DNA of 34,053 bases from Acidobacteriaceae bacterium (GCA_013361705.1 JABFXN010000006.1:1-34053), one strand, 5' to 3'. Positions 25,248 to 33,249 are shown, counted from the stretch's first letter. Numbers and translations are program-made. The notes: generated by a model from the letters alone, not told the origin.

Positions 25248-27398
25248 ATGAAGCTAAAGATTCTATCTCTCCTACAAATTGCTGCTGTTACTACACTTAG
25301 CGCACAAGGAACACGTCAGTGGACACAGTCTCGCTATGACGAGTTCGAACGCGGCAAACCGAACGGAGTCGCGATCCGCTCTGATGGCAGCTTGTTGCCG
25401 GCACCGTCTACTCGCCTCGTCTTTACCAGTGATGGCAACTACCTGTGGACCACTGCGGTAGATGCCGCCGGCAATACCTACCTGGGAAGCGGAGCTCTTT
25501 CTGGCGGAACCGCAGCCGTCCTGAAAATAGACGGCCAAGGAAAATCCGAAAAGATATTCGAAACAAAAGAGATGGCTATCCAGGCAGTGCGCGTCGCCGC
25601 AAATGGAAAGCTTTATGCCGCTACCTCTCCGGATGGCAAGATCTATCGGATTGATGGGCCCGGCCAATCGTCGGTGGTCCTGGACACAACAACCCTTCCC
25701 GAGAAACCTAAGTACCTGTGGGATATCGGGTTGTCCCCCAAGGGCGAGATTTATGTCGCTACTGGAGCTCCAGCAGCCGTTTATAAGCTGACTCCCGGCG
25801 GGAAACCCGAGCTCCTGCTCAGGTCGGGCGACCAGCATATTCGTTGCCTGCTGCTCGGTCCTGACGGAACGCTCTATGCGGGCTCCGATGGCGCGGGTGT
25901 GATCTACCGCATCAAGCCGGGTGAGAAGCCATTTGCAATTTATGACGCACCGCGGCACGAGATTACAGCCCTGGCTCTGGGTGCTGATGGCATGCTCTAT
26001 GCGGCAGGCGTCGGCGACAAGCGCACCCCAAACCTTCCTCCCCTTCCTGTACAGGGGAATCAAGCGGTCTCGGTCACCATTCTTCCCGGCTCGGCTAACG
26101 CCGCATCCTCCAACACCCTGATCCCCGAGGGATCAGAGATCTACCAGATCGCTCCGGATGGAACGCCACGCCGCTTGCTAACGCTGCGCGAAGATGTGAT
26201 CTATGCCCTCACGATGCGCAGCGGCCAGCTACTCATCGCCACCGGCAATCGCGGACGCATCTACGCCACGGATCCTGCAGTTCCTGGTGTCTTCACGGAT
26301 ATCGCCCACCTTGACGCCTCTCAGGGAATGGCTTTCGCTCCAACGGCAACTGGAGTCTACATCGCGACCAGCAACTCGGGCCGGCTGTTCCGCCTGGAAG
26401 ACAAACCGGCGGTGAGTAATACGTACCTATCCGATGTTTTTGACGCCGGCATCTTTTCGCAATGGGGCCGGATCGAGCTGCGGGGGTCCCAGACGGCGGA
26501 GCTCTACCTCCGTTCCGGAAACGTCGAGAACCCTGAAATCAACTGGACCGATTGGACAAAGGTCACCCCAAATACAAAACCTTCTACTTTAACGAACGCT
26601 CGCTATGCTCAATGGAAAGCGGTACTTAGCCCCGATTCCAAAATCGACTCGGTGACGTTGAACTACCTTCCTAAAAACCTGGCTCCAATGGTCGACGACC
26701 TGGTAGTGCAGGGGGGAGCCCGAATGAATCCGCAACCTGCGGCACAAGGGCAGACGGTACAGATCACATTCCCGCGCGCGAGTGCGAATCCCGGATTCGT
26801 CATCCCCCAGGACCCGAACCCTCCCTTGATCGCACAGAAGGACAAGAACTCGATCACCGCCCGGTGGACGTCCCATGACGATAACGGGGACAACCTGATG
26901 TATTCGATCTATTACCGGGGAGACAACGAGACAACCTGGCGATTGCTGAAAGACCAGATCAACGAAAAGTATTACTCATGGGACGCGGCGCAGCTTCCGG
27001 ATGGAGGCTATACGCTGCGGGTTGTCGCATCTGACGCGCCTAGCCATAATCCCGGTGAGACTCTCACGGGAGAACGGGTCAGTGAACGTTTCGAAGTCGA
27101 CACCACGCCTCCTGTTCCAGGCCAGTTGACGGCAACGATGGCGAATAACCAGATTCACGCTTTGCTGGAAGCGACCGACGCCACTTCAGCCATTGATCAC
27201 GCCGAGTATTCTCTCGATGCGGGACCGTGGCAGTATCTGGAACCCGCAGGCAAACTGTCGGACTCGCCCACGGAGCACTACGACTTTACCCTGCCGGTAA
27301 CCGGATCGGCGGCTGAACACACCCTGGCGGTGCGGATCTACGACCGGTTTGAAAACGTAGCAACCGCGAAGACGGTTATTCGGTCCGCCGGTCGATAA
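25248..27398 (+). CDS. Exported beta-propeller protein with C-terminal Fn3-like repeats
   Basis: A 716-residue protein with a signal peptide (MKLKILSLLQIAAVTTLSAQG). Residues about 50-380 show NHL/YVTN-like repeats: SDGSLLPAPSTRLVFTSDGNYLW, ANGKLYAATSPDGKIYRIDG, LSPKGEIYVATGAP, GPDGTLYAGSDGAGVIYRI, and GADGMLYAAGVGD, giving a six- to seven-bladed propeller. Residues about 530-620 contain ARWTSHDDNGDNLMYSIYYRGDNETTWRLL, a fibronectin type III-like segment, and the end (about 650-716) has another Ig-like segment. It begins directly after the S55-like gene, so the two are translated together; the protein may be its partner or substrate (inference). Its last 23 nt overlap the end of fliM on the other strand. 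Confidence 0.85.
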   Translation: MKLKILSLLQIAAVTTLSAQGTRQWTQSRYDEFERGKPNGVAIRSDGSLLPAPSTRLVFTSDGNYLWTTAVDAAGNTYLGSGALSGGTAAVLKIDGQGKSEKIFETKEMAIQAVRVAANGKLYAATSPDGKIYRIDGPGQSSVVLDTTTLPEKPKYLWDIGLSPKGEIYVATGAPAAVYKLTPGGKPELLLRSGDQHIRCLLLGPDGTLYAGSDGAGVIYRIKPGEKPFAIYDAPRHEITALALGADGMLYAAGVGDKRTPNLPPLPVQGNQAVSVTILPGSANAASSNTLIPEGSEIYQIAPDGTPRRLLTLREDVIYALTMRSGQLLIATGNRGRIYATDPAVPGVFTDIAHLDASQGMAFAPTATGVYIATSNSGRLFRLEDKPAVSNTYLSDVFDAGIFSQWGRIELRGSQTAELYLRSGNVENPEINWTDWTKVTPNTKPSTLTNARYAQWKAVLSPDSKIDSVTLNYLPKNLAPMVDDLVVQGGARMNPQPAAQGQTVQITFPRASANPGFVIPQDPNPPLIAQKDKNSITARWTSHDDNGDNLMYSIYYRGDNETTWRLLKDQINEKYYSWDAAQLPDGGYTLRVVASDAPSHNPGETLTGERVSERFEVDTTPPVPGQLTATMANNQIHALLEATDATSAIDHAEYSLDAGPWQYLEPAGKLSDSPTEHYDFTLPVTGSAAEHTLAVRIYDRFENVATAKTVIRSAGR

Positions 27399-28263
27399 GG
27401 TGAGCGCCTCGGCGCTCGCCTACCGCGATTGCACTGGCCGTCCAAACGCGTTCGCCTGAGATGACAAAAAGGAAGTCTGTGCCTTCATTGATTCCGGTGC
27501 GCACAATGGCGCCCGGCTCCAGCCCGACGATCTCCTGGGCGGTGACTTTGAAGGGAAGGGTTTCCAAGGCCCCCTCGATGTTCATGTTCGAAAGGCGCGT
27601 GCGTAGAATCTGCCGTGTCGCCGGATTCTGCACCCTCTTACTGTCCTGCCGCACCAGTTCGCGCAGCACTGTCTCGCTGACCGCGGTCGCCAGAGCAATC
27701 TGCATCACACCGCTCATGTTGCCGATGTGCATCCGGTAGGTGACGCACAGCATGTCTTCGGTGCGGGGAAAAAGTCTGCCCAGGGTGGCGGGAAGAATGC
27801 GCTGGCCATACTCGCTGCGCAAACCGCACTGGGCCCAGAGCTGATTCAACTCTCCGCATAGACGAGTCATCAGAATGTCCATGATGGCGACATCAATATC
27901 GGTCAGCTCGCGGGGCTCTTCAATATCATCCGTGTCCACCCCTCCAAGTCCGAGATGAATCACGGGGGCAATCAGCTTTAGCTCCATTGAAATGATGGCT
28001 GCGCCTTCCACAGGGGAGAAATGGCAGAACGAAAAATAGGTGTTGTCTACATCGATGTTCTCGAGCAGCGTCGTAAAGACCTGGCGCTCGGCACCCATCA
28101 TGCTGATCTGGACGTTGGCCCCCAACCAGGCGGAGAGACTCAGACTGAACGTTCGTGAAAACGCCTGGTTCAGCTCCTGAAGGGCCTGCATCTGCGCCTT
28201 CGTAATCGTCTTCCGGGTTGCCAGGTTAAGTGTTGTTGGGGAGTTTGTCGTGCCCATGCCCAT
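27376..28263 (-). CDS. fliM: Flagellar motor switch protein FliM
   Basis: C-ring protein of 295 residues. The middle domain is recognisable (QALQELNQAFSRTFSLSLSAWL; GVDTDDIEEPRELTDIDVAIMDILMTRLCGELNQLW), and the C-terminal SpoA domain reads LPFKVTAQEIVGLEPGAIVRTGIN ... ERRGAHLID. The N-terminal EIDALL peptide, which binds phosphorylated CheY in enteric FliM, is missing, so chemotactic switching may differ. ATG 28263 (or 28257) is chosen because residues before it do not look like protein; the frame is open to 28359. It is divergent from two small SpoA genes, and its 3' end overlaps the propeller gene by 23 nt. Confidence 0.88.
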   Translation of the reverse strand: MGMGTTNSPTTLNLATRKTITKAQMQALQELNQAFSRTFSLSLSAWLGANVQISMMGAERQVFTTLLENIDVDNTYFSFCHFSPVEGAAIISMELKLIAPVIHLGLGGVDTDDIEEPRELTDIDVAIMDILMTRLCGELNQLWAQCGLRSEYGQRILPATLGRLFPRTEDMLCVTYRMHIGNMSGVMQIALATAVSETVLRELVRQDSKRVQNPATRQILRTRLSNMNIEGALETLPFKVTAQEIVGLEPGAIVRTGINEGTDFLFVISGERVWTASAIAVGERRGAHLIDRRTE

Positions 28264-28374
28264 ATCGATACACATGAAGGGCCATGCCCGGACCGGGAAT
28301 TTGAGAGATCTCTTATTAACGTTACCTAAGACCCGAATCGGCCAAATGGCACCGGACATGCTCCACTACCAGGC

Positions 28375-28692
28375 ATGGAAAGTGTAGTCGAGACCGAAAA
28401 CCCCAGCTCCCCCGAACTTGGAGCAAGTGAGCAGAACCCGGCTCCGGAAGAGTGGACTTCCCTGGCGCACCTGTCGGTCCCACTCTCGGTCTCGATCCCT
28501 CTCCCTCATATTTCTCTCGGGGGGTTGATGGCACTGGCCCCAGGTCAGATCCTGGTGAGCCACTGGCCCACTAACCACGATGTACCCCTGAGTGCCGGGG
28601 ATGTATTTGTGGCAATGGTCGACTTTGAACGGGTCGGGGACCAGCTTGGTGTTCGTCTTTCCGGTTTCCAGATGAAAGCGCAGACGACATGA
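28375..28692 (+). CDS. Small SpoA-domain protein (FliN-like), first of a pair
   Basis: 105 residues with an N-terminal Glu/Pro/Ser-rich tail (about 1-30) and a C-terminal SpoA/surface-presentation domain: LSVPLSVSIPLPHISLGGLMALAPGQIL, VPLSAGDVFVAMVDFERVGDQLGVRLSGF. This domain builds the C-ring base with FliM. Overlap with the next gene is ATGA (28689-28692), so the two are coupled. The acidic N-terminal tail is unlike typical FliN. It may be a specialised FliN or a paralogue; its role is only inferred from the adjacent fliM. Start ATG 28375 lacks a strong ribosome binding site. Confidence 0.75.
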   Translation: MESVVETENPSSPELGASEQNPAPEEWTSLAHLSVPLSVSIPLPHISLGGLMALAPGQILVSHWPTNHDVPLSAGDVFVAMVDFERVGDQLGVRLSGFQMKAQTT

Positions 28693-28946
28693 GCGAAAAA
28701 TTCCATGATCTGCGTCTGCCGTTGACCCTATGCTTCGGCACACGAAACATGCCGCTGGGAGACGTGCTGGAACTTACCCAAGGCGATGTATTTTCTCTGG
28801 AACGGACGCTCGACGAACCTGTCCGCATCCTTGCCGGAGGAAAAGAGATCGCAAAAGCAGAGGTTGTGGCGGTGGACGGCAATTACGCCGTCCGCATCCT
28901 GTCCACTACTGCATCAGAGACTCTTCAGACGAGCGCGAACGAATAA
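28689..28946 (+). CDS. fliN: FliN-like SpoA-domain protein, second of a pair
   Basis: 85 residues, essentially only a SpoA domain: LRLPLTLCFGTRNMPLGDVLELTQGDVFSLERTLDEPVRILAGGKEIAKAEVVAVDGNYAVRIL, the classic FliN pattern (D-x-L, G-D, V-x-I-x-V-x-G, A-x-A-x-V, G-x-x-A-V-R-I). Coupled to the previous gene by an ATGA overlap. Its 3' end overlaps the convergent glycosyltransferase gene by 41 nt. Normal FliN is about 110-130 residues, so this is a short version without the N-terminal extension. With FliM it could complete a C-ring; it could also serve a secretion system. Confidence 0.82.
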   Translation: MSEKFHDLRLPLTLCFGTRNMPLGDVLELTQGDVFSLERTLDEPVRILAGGKEIAKAEVVAVDGNYAVRILSTTASETLQTSANE

Positions 28947-29961
28947 CCTGATCCACGGCATACGGCGCGCGATGCTGCGTCGAATGGAAGTGGCGCACCT
29001 GCAACTCGCCCAGCAGACCGATTCCGATCATCTGAATACCGGCCAGGACAAGTACACCGGCGAATCCCATCGCTGGGCCATGTGCGGCCATGATGTGCTG
29101 GTGCAGAAAAAGCTTAAGCACAGCGAGCCAGAGCGTAATCGCTCCGCCGGTGACAAATCCCGCCAGACCGATGCGGCCAAAGAAGTGCAGCGGCCGCGTC
29201 ATGTACTTCAACAGGAAGCGGATCGTCAGCAGATCAAAGAAGACGCGGATGGTGCGTGAGATGCCGTAGTGACTCTTGCCATGCTCACGATTGCTGATCT
29301 TAATCGGCAACTCGCAGATGCTGGCGCCATACCAGCTTGCTAGTGCGGGGATAAAGCGGTGCATCTCGCCATAGAGCGGGATGGACTGAATCAACTCGCG
29401 GCGGTACGCCTTGAAGGTCGTGCCAAAGTCGTGGATCTCTACACCGCTGAGGCGCGCCATCGCCCAATTAGCGATACGTGACGGAATCTGGCGCATGACA
29501 ACATTGTCGAGACGGCGTGCGCGCCATCCGCTGACCACGTCGTATCCCTCCTCCAGCTTGGCGAGGAAGAGCGGGATCTCCGCGGGATCGTGCTGCAGAT
29601 CGCCGTCCATGGAGAGGATGAAGTCTCCCTGGGAATGATCAAACCCGGCAGCCAACGCCGACGTCTGGCCGAAGTTGCGTCGCAGCTTGATTACGACGAC
29701 GCGACTATCGACTGCGGCTACCTCACGCAGCAGACGGTAAGTGCGGTCGCGCGAACCATCGTCCACGAAGACAAGCTCAAAGCTGTCACCGACCTGCTCC
29801 ATCACCGCTTTCAGACGGTCATACAGCGCGGTGACGCTCTCTTCTTCATTGTGAAACGGCACGACGACGGAGTATTTAGGCACGGTTGTTAGTTTACCCC
29901 TTTGAGGCTTGCTTTGCTGGGAGTTAGGCGTTTCATCAAGGGCAGGTTTTCCCGCGCCCAT
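28906..29961 (-). CDS. Family 2 glycosyltransferase (GtrB/ArnC/DPM1-like)
   Basis: Polyprenyl-phosphate sugar transferase-type membrane enzyme of 351 residues. GT-A features are VVVPFHNEEESV, LVFVDDGSRDRTYRLL, the metal-binding MDGDLQHDP (DxD) and HDFGTTFKAYRREL; two C-terminal membrane segments (about 250-275 and 290-315) follow. This is the pattern of enzymes that move a sugar onto undecaprenyl phosphate for surface polymers. ATG 29961 is the longest start; GTG 29883 (before PKYSVVVPF) would begin at the domain itself. Convergent overlap with the FliN gene. Confidence 0.93.
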   Translation of the reverse strand: MGAGKPALDETPNSQQSKPQRGKLTTVPKYSVVVPFHNEEESVTALYDRLKAVMEQVGDSFELVFVDDGSRDRTYRLLREVAAVDSRVVVIKLRRNFGQTSALAAGFDHSQGDFILSMDGDLQHDPAEIPLFLAKLEEGYDVVSGWRARRLDNVVMRQIPSRIANWAMARLSGVEIHDFGTTFKAYRRELIQSIPLYGEMHRFIPALASWYGASICELPIKISNREHGKSHYGISRTIRVFFDLLTIRFLLKYMTRPLHFFGRIGLAGFVTGGAITLWLAVLKLFLHQHIMAAHGPAMGFAGVLVLAGIQMIGIGLLGELQVRHFHSTQHRAPYAVDQVIRSRSSEESLMQ

Positions 29962-30138
29962 CGTCTCGCGTCATTCCTGCCAGCCGGTTAAAGCTCTCTC
30001 CTCGGTCTGAAGAAACCCACTCCCCTGCCCTGAGTGGCAGCGGTTTAAGACATAAGTCACAGAAAAGAGGTCCTCAACTAGGTTCCACCCCGTGGACAAA
30101 GGCTACCTGCCCTCTGGCATGATGGAGACAGATATCCT

Positions 30139-30570
30139 ATGGCCCGCAAATTGATCGCCGCGGCGGTTGCAATTGTTCTTCTGTGGTTTGGCTACGTCAG
30201 CTATACCAATTGGCGCAAATCCCATTCCATGGCAAACGGCGAAATCACCTCCGTCAATGACGGAAGTACGCAGACACCGACTCCTGCCGCAAGCGAGCCT
30301 GAAAAACCGAAGACGACGATCACCCCAGCTCCACCTTCCTCCTCGACTCAGCCGATCGTCATTCAGCCGTCAGCGCCTGTGACGGACTCTCAGCAGCCCA
30401 ATGCTGTAAACGGCGCTCGTTTTGGGGGTTCCGGCAAATATCAGGTCTACCGTCAGGGCAATATCACTTACCGCATCGACACGGAGACAGGCCAGGAGTG
30501 CATCCTGCTCGCCACCAACGAAGAGTGGAAGAAACCGCAAGTCTACCAGCGCGGTTGCAAGACAAGATAA
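30139..30570 (+). CDS. Membrane-anchored protein of unknown function
   Basis: 143 residues: one membrane segment (about 4-24, LIAAAVAIVLLWFGYVSY), a Pro/Thr/Ser-rich linker (about 40-90) and a small C-terminal domain (about 95-143) KYQVYRQGNITYRIDTETGQECIL...EEWKKPQVYQRGCKTR with two Cys. The end domain could be periplasmic, with the Pro-rich stretch spanning the envelope. I know no family. ATG 30139 has GGAG about 11 nt upstream. It is followed 8 nt later by repeat copy C. Confidence 0.75.
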   Translation: MARKLIAAAVAIVLLWFGYVSYTNWRKSHSMANGEITSVNDGSTQTPTPAASEPEKPKTTITPAPPSSSTQPIVIQPSAPVTDSQQPNAVNGARFGGSGKYQVYRQGNITYRIDTETGQECILLATNEEWKKPQVYQRGCKTR

Positions 30571-30578
30571 GAGCTACT

Positions 30579-30693
30579 CAAGAGCTTTTCCCGGTTACTG
30601 GGTATTCCGGAAGAGCATACAGCGGCGATTTCATTGCGGAAAATGCCCATAGACGCAGAAACCCTACATCCCACCCACAGGAAAAATACTCTT
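30579..30693 (-). repeat. 115-bp inverted-repeat element, copy C (degenerate)
   Basis: Aligns along its length with copy B and has the same orientation, including the central stem (GGCGATTTC 30624-30632 / GAAAATGCC 30639-30647, one mismatch and one wobble) and the right end CAGGAAAAATACTCTT. The left end is more decayed and the TA termini are changed. It sits in the short gap between the 30139 gene and the LanC-like gene. Confidence 0.8.
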
Positions 30694-30699
30694 TCCGCC

Positions 30700-32148
30700 T
30701 TACAGCCTTGAGCTCAGTGGAAAGGGATTATCAGGCCATGTGATCGGTTGCCAATCGCTGGAGCCGGCAACAGCCGCATGCAATAAAGCGCTTCCGATTC
30801 CGGCGGCACCAAACGAATATCCCGTCTCCCACGTATCGAACGGCGCAGGAACGTGGCTATAGCTGTCATACCAACGGCTGCGGTGACCGTAGAAGTCCAT
30901 CATCTGGATAATCTCCTGCCCGATACGATCCACCGCTTCCCTGTACCGCGTATCCCGTGTCACCTTCCCCATGCCCAGCAGGAATTCCATTACGCCCGCC
31001 TTGCCCGAGTGCTGGCAGAGCGAATTCTCTTCTGGCGCCATCGTCGTCAACGGGCGCTGTAGTGCACTCAGAATGCCGTCAGCCAGCTTCTCCGACATCT
31101 GGAAGAAGGCATTATCGGCGGTAACTTTGTGCAGCTGATAAAACAGGCGCGCAGTTCCGGCTGCTCCCTCGCTGAAGCCGATTTGAAACGCGGCCGGCTG
31201 CGCAGGAACGCAATACGGAATCAGAACGCCTTCCTTCTGCCGGCAGGCAACACGTTCAATACGAAGTGCGCCTTCGCGGGCCGCCTGCAGATAGTCAGCC
31301 TGTTCGGTATCCTCATACGCCCGAGCCAGTGTGTAGGCAATGCCCGCGGCGCCGTACTCAAAGTTGGGGACATAAGTTCCATCTGTCTGCTGAATCCGGC
31401 GGGATGGCAGTTCACTCGGGTGGACGCCGGTGCCCGAATCCTGCAAAGCAACTAATCGGTCGGCACCCTGCGCTGCTACATGACGGTAGCCGGAGGCATT
31501 CAGGATCTGCGCGGCATACAGCAGATAGAGGATGACGCTGCTATCGCCCGCGATGCTCGATGTCTCAGACCAGCTAACACCGTCACTGTCGCGGATTGCT
31601 GACTCGCTCAGATAACCGGTGATGGCGTCTGCCGCATGTTTAATGGATGTGTCTCGACTGATGCGCCAAGTCTCCGTCAGCGCAAACCCCACGCCGGCCA
31701 GTCCATCGTAGAACGAGTGCCTGGTCCCGGGAGTTGCCTCCGGAGCCCGCAGCATCTGCGGCCAGGTAGCGGAGAGAAAGCGGGCGCCACTTACCGCATC
31801 TTCAAGGTAAGTGGCGTCTCCGGTAGCTGTATACATTTCAAGAAGGAAGAGGAGAATTCCCGCGCTTCCCCGGCGAATGTTTCTGCTTTGCACCGCGGAG
31901 AGCTCGCGGCTGGGATGAATCGGCTCGGGCAGCCAATACTTCCCCTGCGATGTCTTCATCTCTCCGGCACGGATCCACCGCGCAGCTTCCCTGGCGCCAT
32001 GTAACAAATCGTTACGCGCATGTGCAGACGGCATCTTTGCCGGAACCGCCAACGCCGGCAGCGAGCAGCCCACAACCGCGGAAGCAAATGCGCTCTTGAG
32101 AAACGAACGCCTCGATCGATCCTGCTGCAGCAGATGTAACCGGTACAC
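30700..32148 (-). CDS. Tat-exported LanC-like protein
   Basis: 482 residues with a (alpha/alpha)6-barrel LanC-like pattern: repeated glycine-rich turns at RRGSAGILLFLLEMY (92-106), SFYDGLAGVGFALT (145-158), FEYGAAGIAYTLARAY (263-278), FSEGAAGTARLFYQL (325-339), CQHSGKAGVMEFLLGM (378-393) and YSFGAAGIGSALLH (444-457). The N-terminus has the twin-arginine motif RSRRSFLK (11-18), then a hydrophobic stretch with VVGC (Cys28), so it is exported and perhaps a lipoprotein. The canonical zinc ligands of LanC are incomplete: the Cys of the WCYG motif is absent and CH is CQH. It follows the CHRD gene after 44 nt, with a GTG start preceded by AAGGAG. Lanthionine synthesis is not implied; no lantibiotic precursor is seen. 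Confidence 0.85.
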   Translation of the reverse strand: MYRLHLLQQDRSRRSFLKSAFASAVVGCSLPALAVPAKMPSAHARNDLLHGAREAARWIRAGEMKTSQGKYWLPEPIHPSRELSAVQSRNIRRGSAGILLFLLEMYTATGDATYLEDAVSGARFLSATWPQMLRAPEATPGTRHSFYDGLAGVGFALTETWRISRDTSIKHAADAITGYLSESAIRDSDGVSWSETSSIAGDSSVILYLLYAAQILNASGYRHVAAQGADRLVALQDSGTGVHPSELPSRRIQQTDGTYVPNFEYGAAGIAYTLARAYEDTEQADYLQAAREGALRIERVACRQKEGVLIPYCVPAQPAAFQIGFSEGAAGTARLFYQLHKVTADNAFFQMSEKLADGILSALQRPLTTMAPEENSLCQHSGKAGVMEFLLGMGKVTRDTRYREAVDRIGQEIIQMMDFYGHRSRWYDSYSHVPAPFDTWETGYSFGAAGIGSALLHAAVAGSSDWQPITWPDNPFPLSSRL

Positions 32149-32192
32149 GGTTCTCTCCTTGCCCTGCTACTTCCTCAACTCGACTTGTCCGG

Positions 32193-32639
32193 TTATTCCT
32201 TGACGACTTGGCCGCGAATTTCCCCACCTGGATTCGCAGCGGTATGGAGGTTAAAGTACCACTTACCGTCCAACAGGTCTTTCGCTTGTTCCTGCGATAA
32301 GGTCGCCGTACCTTCCAATGGACTCTCAATCGGGTTTGCCTTGACTGGAACCTGTGGCTTTGCGTTGACGCCTTCGGCTGCCGGTCCGTGGAAGTGTGCT
32401 GCGGTGACCGGTCCAGTCAGGTCCTTGAAGGTCACACGATATTTCAGCTCGCCTGTGTCCGTGTCCAGCGTTGCGGTCAATGTGCCAGTACCGGTGACAT
32501 CGTTTGCCGGCACTTCATGGGAGCCTGCTAAATCAGCTTTCAGTGAGATCTGCGCTGCGAAAGCACCCACCGAACCAAGGGACAAAACGGCGGCTGCGAC
32601 AACGAAACGCATCTGGGTTCGAATCTCTAGAAAAGACAT
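32193..32639 (-). CDS. CHRD-domain exported protein
   Basis: 148-residue protein with a signal peptide (the hydrophobic FVVAAAVLSLGSVGAFAA) and a CHRD domain: LSHEVPANDVTGTGTLTATLDTDTGELKYRVTF-like strands, AAHFHGPA, and GKWYFNLHTAANPGGEIRGQV, the repeat typical of PF07452. CHRD proteins are usually extracellular or envelope beta-proteins of unknown precise role. ATG 32639 has a GAGAGGA ribosome binding site; ATG 32612 is an inner alternative. It is the first gene of a two-gene unit with the LanC-like gene (44 nt gap). Confidence 0.93.
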   Translation of the reverse strand: MSFLEIRTQMRFVVAAAVLSLGSVGAFAAQISLKADLAGSHEVPANDVTGTGTLTATLDTDTGELKYRVTFKDLTGPVTAAHFHGPAAEGVNAKPQVPVKANPIESPLEGTATLSQEQAKDLLDGKWYFNLHTAANPGGEIRGQVVKE

Positions 32640-33145
32640 ACGGTTTCCTCTCTCAACTGCAACAAGTTAGAGGGCCTGAACGGCCGGAATGATGCTTCCA
32701 GGCAGCGTTGCGCTCGGCATCGCTCGAGAAACACAAAGATTCAAATGTCGGGAAGAAGTGCCGCTCAAAAATGCGCGCGCTCAACCTGCCGGAAGCCAAA
32801 AGGGCTTAGCGGGAGCAACAACAACGCCTATCGGAACGACGCATCATGATCGTGCTAGTAGAGTCCGGACTGCTCGACGTCAAGCGAATGGACCTCTCCG
32901 ATAAAAAGGGCGGAGTTCGAACGAAGTACGTTGCTTTTCTTCTGGCCTCGAACTTTGGTAAGACCTTAGATCGTCACCCGACACAACGCTGGTCATGCCT
33001 TTTCAAATCTGAGAAAGTTCAGCAGGTACAGCAGATTTCTGCTCCCGATCTCCTGCTGTTTCAAATTCATTCAGCCTTTTAGGAAAGCCCTGTTTCCTTT
33101 GTGTTTCATCAACGGAAAAAATCCAATAGAGGGACAAAATTTTCA

Positions 33146-33175
33146 TTGACCCTTGTCTGTCGAGACCCCTATAGT
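33146..33175 (+). promoter_or_regulatory. Sigma-70 promoter of the TonB-dependent receptor gene
   Basis: TTGACC (33146-33151), 18-nt spacer, TATAGT (33170-33175). Predicted start near 33182, giving a leader of about 68 nt. The -35 matches five of six and the -10 five of six. Confidence 0.75.
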
Positions 33176-33215
33176 TCCCTCCGAATTTTGGCAGCGATCA
33201 ATCATGTTCCCCAAA

Positions 33216-33228
33216 TTGGTCTGACCAA
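33216..33228. promoter_or_regulatory. GntR/FadR-type palindrome in the receptor leader
   Basis: TTGGTC-T-GACCAA, a perfect 6+6 palindrome with one central base. The pattern T-N-G-T-N3-A-C-N-A fits operators of the FadR branch of GntR regulators. It lies downstream of the predicted start and 21 nt before the ATG, so a bound repressor could block transcription or elongation. Confidence 0.55.
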
Positions 33229-33249
33229 AATATCGTGAAGGAGCTTTGT

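Larger units (their letters stand above)
32640..33249. other. 610-bp intergenic region before the TonB-dependent receptor
   Basis: No convincing gene. A 78-codon frame at 32846-33082 has no ribosome binding site and no recognisable motif, and I treat it as non-coding. A tRNA-like GTTCGAAC at 32916 has no acceptor or anticodon stem around it. The right part holds the promoter (33146-33175) and the operator (33216-33228) of the receptor gene. Confidence 0.55.

Noticed and set aside
28264-28359. N-terminal extension of FliM to 28359
   Set aside because: The extra residues do not resemble FliM and the DNA holds palindromes (AGAGATCTCT at 28304-28313; CCCGG-A-CCGGG at 28287-28297) more typical of a regulatory spacer.
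30498-30743. 81-codon frame over repeat copy C
   Set aside because: Its amino acid sequence resembles translations of copies A and B only because the repeat DNA is shared; frames differ between strands and it carries no protein signal.
30700-32639. Lantibiotic biosynthesis cluster
   Set aside because: The LanC-like protein is Tat-exported, lacks the complete zinc ligand set, and no LanB, LanM or precursor peptide gene is next to it.
32910-32930. GTTCGAAC resembling a tRNA T-arm
   Set aside because: No pairing acceptor stem, no anticodon arm, no CCA end around it.
32846-33082. 78-codon frame before the TonB-dependent receptor
   Set aside because: No ribosome binding site and no recognisable motif; it lies in an otherwise non-coding stretch.
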